Source: Gammaproteobacteria bacterium (lineage in GTDB: Bacteria; Pseudomonadota; Gammaproteobacteria; Burkholderiales; Nitrosomonadaceae). From it: 64,000 nucleotides of DNA. How positions within the stretch are numbered: the first letter of the stretch is position 1; the number at the start of each line of letters is the position of its first letter. The notes below the pieces were generated by a model. That model was not told the origin of the DNA, ran no database searches, and saw only the letters and a program-made list of their open reading frames with translations. Positions 42,815 through 51,018 of the stretch are shown piece after piece. Location of the stretch: contig CP054180.1 in assembly GCA_015709635.1 (NCBI GenBank), forward strand, positions 1,488,001-1,552,000, in the 5' to 3' direction. Both the position numbers and the translations under genes were made by a program.

Positions 42815-45556
42815 ATGAAAACATTGCTGTTGGTCGATGGTTCATCCTACTTATATCGCGCCTTTCATGCCTTGCCGGATTTGCGCAATCGCAACAATGA
42901 GCCGACGGGTGCGATTCATGGCGTGCTCAATATGCTGCGGCGGTTGCACAAGGATTACCACGCGGATTATAGCGCGTGCGTGTTTGATGCAAAAGGTAAA
43001 ACTTTCCGCGACGATTTGTATCCCGACTATAAGTCGCATCGACCGCCGATGCCGCATGATCTGGCGGTGCAGATCGCACCATTGCATGCCTGCATCCACG
43101 CCATGGGCTGGCCGATGTTGATCATCGACGGCGTGGAAGCCGATGACGTCATCGGCACGTTGGCGAAACAGGCAGCCGAAGCCGATATGCGCTGCATTAT
43201 TTCAACCGGCGATAAGGATATCGCGCAACTGGTGAATCCGTGGGTCACGCTGGTGAATACCATGAGCAACGAAGTACTGGATGAAGCCAATGTGCTGGCT
43301 AAGTTTGGCGTGCCGCCGCAGCGTATGCTGGATTACCTGATGCTGGTCGGTGATGCCTCCGACAACGTCCCCGGGGTGCAAAAAGTGGGCCCCAAGACAG
43401 CAGTTAAGTGGCTGACACAGTACGGATCGCTGGACAATCTCATTATCCATGCCGCCGAGATCAAGGGCGCGATCGGCGACAACTTGCGCCAGGCGCTGAC
43501 GTGGTTCGAGACATCGCGCCAGTTGATCACGATCAAGTGCGATGTGGATTTGCCGGTCAAAATTGCTGATCTGGCACTGCAGCCTCAGGATACCGGGCAA
43601 CTGATTCAGTTGTATGAGCAATTGGACATGAAAACATCGCTGCGGGAGTTGCGTCAGCAAATGACCGCGGATCAATCCGAATCGATTCCCGTGAATGAAA
43701 ACGGGATTGCGGCGACTGGCAACGTCAACTGCGATGTTGCGGTTGACGATCCGGTCACGTATCAAACGATACTGAGCGAAAATGAATTGGAAAATTGGTT
43801 AATCCGGCTCGATACCGCGCCATTGGTGTCGGTGGATACTGAAACGACCAGTTTAAGTCCGATGCAGGCAAAACTGGTGGGCATTTCGTTTTGCATTGAA
43901 AGCCATCATGCGGCGTATATTCCGCTGACACATCACTACACCGGTGTGCCGCAACAACTTGCGCTGGATATGGTGCTGACAAAACTGAAACTGTGGCTGG
44001 AGAATGCGGCAAAACCCAAACTCGGGCAGAATTTGAAGTACGACAAGCATGTGTTTGCCAATCACGGTATCCAACTGAACGGTATTGCGCATGACACCTT
44101 GTTGCAATCGTATGTGCTCGAATCGCACCGGCTGCATAACATGGATAATCTGGCGCTGCGTCATTTGGATGTTAAAACCGTCAGCTATGACGATGTCACC
44201 GGCAAAGGCGCCAATCGTATCGGTTTTGATGAGGTGGCGCTTGATAGCGCGACACAGTATGCAGCAGAAGATGCGGATATCGCCTTACGCTTGCATCAAA
44301 CGCTCTATCCCGACATTCAAAAGGATGAACGACTGGATTACATCTATCGCGCGATCGAAATGCCGATTCTGGATGTGCTGTTTACGATTGAGCGCAACGG
44401 TGTGCTACTGGATTATCAGTTGTTGCATAAGCAGAGCCGCGAACTGGGCGAGAAATTACAAGCACTGGAGCATCAAGCGCACACCATCGCGGGGCAGCCG
44501 TTCAATCTCAATTCACCGAAGCAGATTCAAGAGATTCTATTCAATCAGTTGAAATTGCCGGTTATTAAAAAAACACCGACCGGCGTTCCTTCCACCGATG
44601 AAGATGTGCTGCAGCAACTCGCACTGGATTATCCGCTGCCGAAGCTGTTGCTCGATTACCGCGGTCTGGCAAAACTGAAGTCGACGTATACCGACAAATT
44701 GCCGCTGATGATGGATCGCACTACCGGCCGGGTGCATACCAATTACGCGCAGGCGGTTGCCGTGACCGGGCGTCTGGCGAGCTCCGATCCGAATTTGCAG
44801 AATATTCCGGTGCGCACCAGCGAAGGGCGCAGAATCCGCGAAGCATTCATTGCGCCACCAGGGCATAAAATCATTTCGGCGGATTATTCGCAAATCGAAC
44901 TGCGCATTATGGCGCATATTTCCCAGGATCAGCGATTGCTCGACGCTTTTGCCGCCGGAGAGGATATCCACCGTGCAACGGCTGCGGAGATTCTCGGGAT
45001 TCCGTTGGATCAAGTCGATCCTGAACAGCGCCGCTACGCCAAGGTGATTAATTTCGGTTTGATCTACGGCATGTCGGAATTCGGTCTGGCCGCGCAATTG
45101 AACATTGAGCGCAGTGCCGCGCGCGCGTATATGGAGCGGTATTTTGCCCGCTATCCGGGTGTGGAGAACTATATGCGGCAAACCCGGGAAAAAGCCAGGC
45201 AATTCGGATATGTTGAAACCGTACTGGGGCGCCGGTTATGGTTACCTGAAATCAATAACGCCAATGGAAACCGCCGCCAAGGCGCGGAGCGGGCGGCTAT
45301 CAATGCGCCGATGCAAGGCACCGCCGCCGATATCATCAAACTGGCGATGATCGCGGTACATAACTGGCTGCACCTAGCGCAATTGCGCAGTAAATTGATC
45401 ATGCAGGTGCATGATGAGCTGGTTCTGGAAGTTCCGGATGAGGAAGTGGCAGTAATAAAAGATTCCTTGCCGGCGCATATGGGCAATGTCTTGCAACTGG
45501 ATGTGCCGCTGCTGATCGAGGTGGGTATCGGTGATAACTGGGAACAGGCACATTAA
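42815..45556 (+). CDS. polA: DNA polymerase I
   Basis: 913 residues, three domains. 5'-nuclease: LLVDGSSYLYRAFHALPDL and GDASDNVPGVQKVGPKTAVK. 3'-5' exonuclease: VSVDTETTSLSPMQAKLVG with the Asp-x-Glu pair, so proofreading should be active. Polymerase: ISADYSQIELRIMAH (motif A), RRYAKVINFGLIYGMSEFG (motif B), VHDELVLEVP (motif C). Fills gaps in repair and replaces RNA primers. Followed at once by a perfect palindrome that may end transcription. Confidence 0.98.
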   Translation: MKTLLLVDGSSYLYRAFHALPDLRNRNNEPTGAIHGVLNMLRRLHKDYHADYSACVFDAKGKTFRDDLYPDYKSHRPPMPHDLAVQIAPLHACIHAMGWPMLIIDGVEADDVIGTLAKQAAEADMRCIISTGDKDIAQLVNPWVTLVNTMSNEVLDEANVLAKFGVPPQRMLDYLMLVGDASDNVPGVQKVGPKTAVKWLTQYGSLDNLIIHAAEIKGAIGDNLRQALTWFETSRQLITIKCDVDLPVKIADLALQPQDTGQLIQLYEQLDMKTSLRELRQQMTADQSESIPVNENGIAATGNVNCDVAVDDPVTYQTILSENELENWLIRLDTAPLVSVDTETTSLSPMQAKLVGISFCIESHHAAYIPLTHHYTGVPQQLALDMVLTKLKLWLENAAKPKLGQNLKYDKHVFANHGIQLNGIAHDTLLQSYVLESHRLHNMDNLALRHLDVKTVSYDDVTGKGANRIGFDEVALDSATQYAAEDADIALRLHQTLYPDIQKDERLDYIYRAIEMPILDVLFTIERNGVLLDYQLLHKQSRELGEKLQALEHQAHTIAGQPFNLNSPKQIQEILFNQLKLPVIKKTPTGVPSTDEDVLQQLALDYPLPKLLLDYRGLAKLKSTYTDKLPLMMDRTTGRVHTNYAQAVAVTGRLASSDPNLQNIPVRTSEGRRIREAFIAPPGHKIISADYSQIELRIMAHISQDQRLLDAFAAGEDIHRATAAEILGIPLDQVDPEQRRYAKVINFGLIYGMSEFGLAAQLNIERSAARAYMERYFARYPGVENYMRQTREKARQFGYVETVLGRRLWLPEINNANGNRRQGAERAAINAPMQGTAADIIKLAMIAVHNWLHLAQLRSKLIMQVHDELVLEVPDEEVAVIKDSLPAHMGNVLQLDVPLLIEVGIGDNWEQAH

Positions 45557-45559
45557 GGG

Positions 45560-45597
45560 AATTAAGGAAACGCTGAATATTCAGTGTTTCCTTAATT
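45560..45597. terminator. Palindrome between polA and rne (family A ends fused)
   Basis: Nineteen-base arms AATTAAGGAAACGCTGAAT / ATTCAGTGTTTCCTTAATT with one mismatch and no loop. Its arms match the terminal repeats of the miniature element at 34132-34282 with the interior gone. Placed between convergent genes; the A/T-rich ends suit a two-way terminator. Confidence 0.75.
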
Positions 45598-45632
45598 CAA
45601 TTCATTGTGCCCGGCTTTTCAATTGCGGATTT

Positions 45633-48179
45633 TTATTCGCGTGTTTCGATTTGCATCAGCGGTTCAGTGGGTGTCGCGGTGGTTTTCTTAACTCTTCGGC
45701 GCGGCCTTTTGGGGATAACAACTTCTTCCGCCACGGCTTCGACCTTCTCGGGCGGTGTTTCAACCATCACCAAACCGATTTTGCTGAAATCCGGAAGTTC
45801 CTTGATTACAGCGACTTCCGGCAATGGCGCTGGAGCCGTTGGAGGCTCCGTTTGTGCAATTTGATCGTGTGCTGCGTGATCGGATGCTGATGCCTCCGCA
45901 ATCACTTTCTTGGTTGATTGTTTCTTGGCAGCAGCGGAAACGGAAGAATCTTCGCTGACCGGCGTCGCTTTCTCTTCAGCTGGTTGCAGGTTGATCGCTT
46001 GTTCACTCGGATACGTGTTTTCACTCAACGATTCATTCGCCACCGCTTCCGGGTTTTCAGCAGCACTCCGGGTTCTGCTTGCTGGGTCACGATGTTTATT
46101 GCCACGGTGCCGTCGCAAGCGTCTGCGTTCGTCGGTTTTTACACTGGCGCCTTCGGAGTCTTCAATCGCTATTGCAGAGCTATCTTCTATTGATAATGCT
46201 TTTTCCGCAGGGCTTGCAGCAGAATCTTGAGCGACATGGGCAGTCTCCTGATGTTCTGCAGAAACTGCATCGTGGTGAGTTTGCTCGGATTGCGGATTTT
46301 CAGGGAAATCCTGCGGTGTTACAGTGCTGAGGTCGGCCGCTTCGCTTTGTTTGTTTTGTTTGTGTGCCGAGGCATCCTTACTGCGTTCATTGCGGTTACG
46401 TCCACGGCGTCCGCGTGATCGCCCGCGTTCCTGCGATTGCCTGGTTTTATCCGCTTCAAGCGGCTGCTTTTCCTCGCTATCTGTCCGCATTTCCTCATTC
46501 TGAGCCGGTTTAAACCAGCTGAAAAACTTATCCAGAAGTGAAGTGTCGCGTGATCTGTCTTCGCGAACCGGTGCCGGTTGCGCGGGTGTTATACCTTGTA
46601 CAGCAGCTTGTGGCCGGGTGGGTTTGTTTCTTTGTTCGGCAATGACCGGATTGGTTTCCTCCGGCTGTTTTTCCACCAGTTTGTAACTGACCACCGATTC
46701 GTTTGCCTTGCTGTCTTCGTGACGGATGCGGGTGATATTGTAAGCGGGGGTTTCGATATGGATATTCGGTATGAGTACGATGTTGATACGCTGTCGGACT
46801 TCGATATCGTAAATCTCCGCTCGCTTCTCGTTCAGAAGGTAGGTAGCGACATCGACCGGAAGCTGGACGTGCAGTGCGCTGGTGTTTTCTTTCATGACTT
46901 CTTCCTGGATGATTCTGAGCACGTGCAGTGCCGATGAATCGGTGCCGCGGATAAAGCCGGTGCCTTGGCAGCGCGTACAAGGAATATAATTGCTTTCACC
47001 CAGTGAAGGCCGCAGGCGCTGACGCGATAATTCCAGCAAGCCGAAACGCGATATTTTTCCCACTTGAATGCGCGCGCGGTCTTGCCGCAGCGCTTCGTGC
47101 AATCGCGCTTCGACTTCGCGTTGATTGCGTTGCACGTCCATATCGATAAAGTCGATGACGATCAAGCCGCCCAAATCGCGCAGCCGCAATTGCCGTGCAA
47201 TTTCGTCAGCGGCTTCCAGGTTAGTATTCAATGCAGTATGTTCGATATCCAGCCCACGGATAGCGCGGGCTGAGTTGACGTCGACGGATACCAGCGCTTC
47301 CGTGTGATCGATGACAATGGCGCCTCCCGATGGAAGTGTTACTTGCCGGGAATAAGCGGTCTCAATTTGATGTTCGATCTGGAAGCGTGAAAAAAGCGGC
47401 ACATCGTCGTGATAAAACTTCAAGCGATCGACAGTTGCGGGCATGACATGCGCCATAAACTGACTGGCTTGTTCGTAGATGTCGCGGCTGTCGATCAGGA
47501 TCTCGCCGATTTCCTGACTGAAGTAATCGCGGATCGCGCGAATGACCAGACTGCTTTCCTGATAAATCAGAAAAACGCCATCCTGATTATTGGCCGCTTC
47601 TTCAATCGCATACCAGAGTTGCGTCAGGTAATTCAAATCCCATTGCAGTTCTTCCGTGCTGCGCCCGATACCGGCGGTTCTGGCAATGATGCTCATGCCA
47701 TCGGGCACTTCGAGTTGCGCGATAACTTCGCGTAAATCGTTGCGTTCTTCGCCGGTGATGCGGCGCGATACGCCACCGCTGTTGGGATTGTTCGGGATTA
47801 AAACCAGATAGCGGCCGGCCAGCGAGATATATGTTGTCAGTGCAGCGCCTTTGGTGCCGCGCTCATCTTTATCGACTTGGACGATGAGTTCCTGGCCTTC
47901 CTGCAGCAAATCCTGGATGCGGCTGTTGGCAGTGCCGTTTTCGGCAAAACAGGAGGAAGCGATTTCTTTGAAGGGTAAAAAACCGTGCCGTTCACAGCCA
48001 TAATCCACGAACGCAGCTTCCAGACTGGGTTCTATTCGTGTGATGACGGCTTTGTAGATATTGCTTTTACGTTGTTCCTTACTGATCGATTCGATGTCGA
48101 GGTCAATCAATGTTTGACCGTTGACGATTGCAACCCGCAACTCTTCAGGTTGGGTTGCGTTAAATAACATTCGTTTCAT
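45633..48179 (-). CDS. rne: Ribonuclease E
   Basis: 848 residues. S1 domain and 5' sensor near the N-terminus (SNIYKAVITRIEPSLEAAFV), catalytic DNase I-like region with VSVDVNSARAI and GGLIVIDFIDMDVQRNQREV (metal Asp residues), and the zinc-link CTRCQGTG. After about residue 510 the sequence becomes disordered, with an arginine-rich stretch RGRSRGRRGRNRNER that likely binds RNA and acidic/Ala/Pro-rich microdomains. Endonuclease of mRNA decay and rRNA/tRNA processing. It has a long leader, as in enzymes that autoregulate through their 5' UTR. Confidence 0.97.
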   Translation of the reverse strand: MKRMLFNATQPEELRVAIVNGQTLIDLDIESISKEQRKSNIYKAVITRIEPSLEAAFVDYGCERHGFLPFKEIASSCFAENGTANSRIQDLLQEGQELIVQVDKDERGTKGAALTTYISLAGRYLVLIPNNPNSGGVSRRITGEERNDLREVIAQLEVPDGMSIIARTAGIGRSTEELQWDLNYLTQLWYAIEEAANNQDGVFLIYQESSLVIRAIRDYFSQEIGEILIDSRDIYEQASQFMAHVMPATVDRLKFYHDDVPLFSRFQIEHQIETAYSRQVTLPSGGAIVIDHTEALVSVDVNSARAIRGLDIEHTALNTNLEAADEIARQLRLRDLGGLIVIDFIDMDVQRNQREVEARLHEALRQDRARIQVGKISRFGLLELSRQRLRPSLGESNYIPCTRCQGTGFIRGTDSSALHVLRIIQEEVMKENTSALHVQLPVDVATYLLNEKRAEIYDIEVRQRINIVLIPNIHIETPAYNITRIRHEDSKANESVVSYKLVEKQPEETNPVIAEQRNKPTRPQAAVQGITPAQPAPVREDRSRDTSLLDKFFSWFKPAQNEEMRTDSEEKQPLEADKTRQSQERGRSRGRRGRNRNERSKDASAHKQNKQSEAADLSTVTPQDFPENPQSEQTHHDAVSAEHQETAHVAQDSAASPAEKALSIEDSSAIAIEDSEGASVKTDERRRLRRHRGNKHRDPASRTRSAAENPEAVANESLSENTYPSEQAINLQPAEEKATPVSEDSSVSAAAKKQSTKKVIAEASASDHAAHDQIAQTEPPTAPAPLPEVAVIKELPDFSKIGLVMVETPPEKVEAVAEEVVIPKRPRRRVKKTTATPTEPLMQIETRE

Positions 48180-48638
48180 TTACAAGCCTTACGTGTTCTA
48201 TTTATAAATACGCTATCCGAAATTTCTCCGGTTAGATTTTTGGGGTGTACGTAGTTGTAATGACGAGGTTTTGGTTTAATGATTTTTTTGTAATTTCTAT
48301 TTGTCAATTCAATTCTATGTTTATATTTATTATTTTATTTTAGTATGTTAGTTGAGTATAAGTGATGTTTTTTTGTGCTCGGAACTAAATAAAACCAAAT
48401 CACTTCTTGCTGTGGTGGGCTTTATCGTCCCTGTTAAGGTAACAGATTTTACATAAAGTTCCAAACGGAACTTTGTTTTATGTCAATATTGCTAGAAGCG
48501 CCGTACATTGGAAATGACCACTCACACTGCCGGCAAATTCTACAGCAACGATTTCAAAAAGAAATAAGCAAAACCTTTATAATTTACCAAGAAATCGTAT
48601 TGTTCCTGGAAGTGATAAATAAAATCAAAAATTTAACA
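48180..48638. promoter_or_regulatory. Divergent rne/rluC intergenic region
   Basis: About 460 bases, strongly AT-rich from 48230 to 48420. It probably contains promoters in both directions and the rne leader. A hairpin AAAGTTCC-AAAC-GGAACTTT followed by GTTTTA lies at 48455-48479, oriented towards rluC, which could be an attenuator or terminator. Confidence 0.55.
48455..48479 (+). terminator. Hairpin in the rluC leader
   Basis: Perfect eight-base stem AAAGTTCC / GGAACTTT with an AAAC loop and a short T-rich tail, 160 bases before the rluC start. Confidence 0.5.
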
Positions 48639-49634
48639 ATGAACATGCAACTCGCTGCATCCGTCACCAAAGAATGTATTGGAGAAGAAGAAAGCGACCA
48701 GCGAGTTGATAATTTCTTATTCAGACGTTTCCGGAGTGTACCCAAAAGCCATGTGTATCAACTGCTGAGAAGCGGCCAAGTGCGTGTCAACGGGAAACGG
48801 ATCGATGCCAGTTATCGCTTGCAGGCGGGCGACATTATACGAATTCCGCCGGTTAAAGTCGCGGAAAAAAGCGCTTCCAGGCAAGTTTCGAATAATCCGG
48901 TCAATTTCTTTGCTTTTTCTGTTGTACATGAAGATGACGCCGTACTGGCGATTGATAAACCAGGCGGTATGGCAGTGCATGGCGGCAGCGGAATCGGTTT
49001 CGGCGTCATCGAACAACTGCGGGCGCAAAATCCAACCTGGAAGTTTCTTGAACTGGTGCATCGCCTGGATCGGGAAACATCCGGTGTGCTGCTGCTGGCA
49101 AAAAAACGCAGCGCATTGGTCGAGTTGCACCGGCAAATTCGCGAAGGGTTGATGGAAAAGCATTACCTGACGATGATTAAAGGAAAATGGCGGAATGCCA
49201 AGCAACACGTCAAGCTGGCGCTCGATAAATATGTCACGGCAGCCGGTGAACGCCGCGTAATGGTGGCTACCGGTATTCGTAAAGACAGTAAACCGATGGC
49301 GGCACACACGATCTTTACACTGCAAAAAACCTGGCAAAATTTCAGTTTGCTGGATGCGGAAATCAAAACTGGCCGCACGCACCAGATTCGCGTCCATCTC
49401 GCACACTTGGGATTTCCCATCGTCGGCGACGACAAGTATGGTGATTTCGAACTTAACAAGCGATTGGCCAGAAGCGGCGGACAAAATAAACTGGCGCGCA
49501 TGTTTTTGCACGCACACACGTTAAAGATTACACATCCGGTTTCTGGTGCGCGCATGCAATTGCAAGCGCCCTTGCCTGCGGATTTGCAGGGATTTATCGA
49601 TGGCTTGGAGAATGTTAACGACTCCGCAGTCTAA
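48639..49634 (+). CDS. rluC: 23S rRNA pseudouridine synthase RluC
   Basis: 331 residues from ATG 48639 (or 48645); the frame runs another 53 codons upstream without support. S4 RNA-binding domain (SDQRVDNFLFRRFRSVPKSH), then pseudouridine synthase with catalytic Asp in HRLDRETSGVLLLAKK and GRTHQIRVHLAHLGFPIVGD. Position divergent from rne is the usual rluC context in proteobacteria. Confidence 0.94.
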   Translation: MNMQLAASVTKECIGEEESDQRVDNFLFRRFRSVPKSHVYQLLRSGQVRVNGKRIDASYRLQAGDIIRIPPVKVAEKSASRQVSNNPVNFFAFSVVHEDDAVLAIDKPGGMAVHGGSGIGFGVIEQLRAQNPTWKFLELVHRLDRETSGVLLLAKKRSALVELHRQIREGLMEKHYLTMIKGKWRNAKQHVKLALDKYVTAAGERRVMVATGIRKDSKPMAAHTIFTLQKTWQNFSLLDAEIKTGRTHQIRVHLAHLGFPIVGDDKYGDFELNKRLARSGGQNKLARMFLHAHTLKITHPVSGARMQLQAPLPADLQGFIDGLENVNDSAV

Positions 49635-49636
49635 AT

Positions 49637-50275
49637 TTACGGTTTGGCAGCAACTTTTCCGGAAGTGATCATGGTGTGTAAAACTTTCCAGACATTTTCC
49701 ACAATTTTTTTCTGTGCCATTTCGTTCGGATGTATTCCATCGGCTTGAAAAAATTCATGTTGGTCGCCAAAACCGGCCAATAGAAAAGGCACTAATTTGA
49801 TTTGATATTTCTCTGCGAGCTGCGGAAAAATAGCTTGGAACTTTTGCGTGTACGTCATGCCATAATTGGGCGGTAATTGCATGCCCGCAAGTAACACCAG
49901 TGCATTGTTTTGCTGACATGTTTCAATAATGGTAGCAAGATTGTCGTGAATGGATTTGATCGTTGCGCCACGTAAACCATCGTTGCCGCCAAGCTCAAGG
50001 ATAACAATCTCGGGGCGATGTTTTTCCAATACTTGCCGGATTCGGTTGCGGCCGCCAAGCGTGGTTTCACCGCTGATGCTGACATTGACGACTTGATAAC
50101 CGGCGAATTCGGATTGCAACTGTTGCTTAAGTAATGCAACCCAACCGTCTTCCGCCGATATGCCATAATTGGCGGACAGGCTGTCGCCGAAAACCAGGAC
50201 CGTTTTACCGGACGCTGCAGCGGGTATAGCGAATGTAAAAACAAGAATCAGAATAATCAGGAAATTTTTTTTCAT
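49637..50275 (-). CDS. tesA: Multifunctional acyl-CoA thioesterase/esterase (SGNH hydrolase)
   Basis: 212 residues with a signal peptide (AIPAAASGKT), so periplasmic. SGNH blocks: FGDSLSANYG (Ser), NVSISGETTLGGR (Gly), ELGGNDGLRG (Asn), DGIHPN (Asp-His). Convergent with rluC, stops two bases apart. Divergent from the ABC ATPase gene with start codons overlapping by two bases, the conserved tesA/ybbA arrangement. Confidence 0.93.
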   Translation of the reverse strand: MKKNFLIILILVFTFAIPAAASGKTVLVFGDSLSANYGISAEDGWVALLKQQLQSEFAGYQVVNVSISGETTLGGRNRIRQVLEKHRPEIVILELGGNDGLRGATIKSIHDNLATIIETCQQNNALVLLAGMQLPPNYGMTYTQKFQAIFPQLAEKYQIKLVPFLLAGFGDQHEFFQADGIHPNEMAQKKIVENVWKVLHTMITSGKVAAKP

Positions 50276-50960
50276 GTCAGATAGTCGTGTTAATCAACCC
50301 ATTCTTTGGACACAAGCGCTCAGCAAACAAGTCAATACCGGCGATCAGCAATTGACTATTCTGCAAAATATCGAATTGCAGGTGAATCCGGGTGAAGCCG
50401 TTGCCATTATAGGTGCATCCGGTTCCGGCAAGTCTACTTTGTTGGGCTTACTGGCGGGATTGGATTTACCGACTTCCGGGAAAGTTCATCTGGATGCGGT
50501 CGATATCTTCGCGCTGGATGAAGACAGCCGGGCGGCTTTACGCGGCCGGGTGCTCGGTTTTGTGTTTCAGTCGTTTCAATTGCTGCCGGCGTTGACCGCG
50601 CTTGAAAACGTCATGCTGCCGCTCGAACTTGCCGCAGCCGGCGATGCGGAAGCAACCGCACACCGGCTGCTGGAGCGCGTCGGGTTGGGCAAGCGCCTGC
50701 ATCATTATCCCAAACAGTTATCCGGCGGTGAGCAGCAGCGGGTCGCCATTGCACGCGCGTTTGCGACCGCTCCCAAATTATTGCTGGCCGACGAACCTAC
50801 CGGCAATCTCGATTCGGCTACCGGCATACAGATCATCGAATTGATGTTCGAACTCAATCGCGAACATGGCACGACCCTGGTGCTGGTGACGCACGATGAA
50901 GCATTGTCACAGCGCTGTTCGCGTCAGATTCGCCTGGCGGACGGTAAAGTGGTGCAATAA
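50274..50960 (+). CDS. ybbA: ABC transporter ATPase, YbbA/LolD-like
   Basis: 228 residues from ATG 50274; longer reading would run into tesA. Walker A GASGSGKST, Q-loop FVFQSFQLLPALTALENVML, signature LSGGEQQRVAIARAFA, Walker B LLLADEPTGNLDSATG, switch histidine VTHDE. Partner of the large permease that follows at 51019. Substrate of YbbA-YbbP systems is not firmly established. Confidence 0.92.
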   Translation: MSDSRVNQPILWTQALSKQVNTGDQQLTILQNIELQVNPGEAVAIIGASGSGKSTLLGLLAGLDLPTSGKVHLDAVDIFALDEDSRAALRGRVLGFVFQSFQLLPALTALENVMLPLELAAAGDAEATAHRLLERVGLGKRLHHYPKQLSGGEQQRVAIARAFATAPKLLLADEPTGNLDSATGIQIIELMFELNREHGTTLVLVTHDEALSQRCSRQIRLADGKVVQ

Positions 50961-51018
50961 TCGGTTCACTGTGCGCGATGAATAATATTCGCTACTTTCA
51001 GACAGGTAACTTTTCCTC

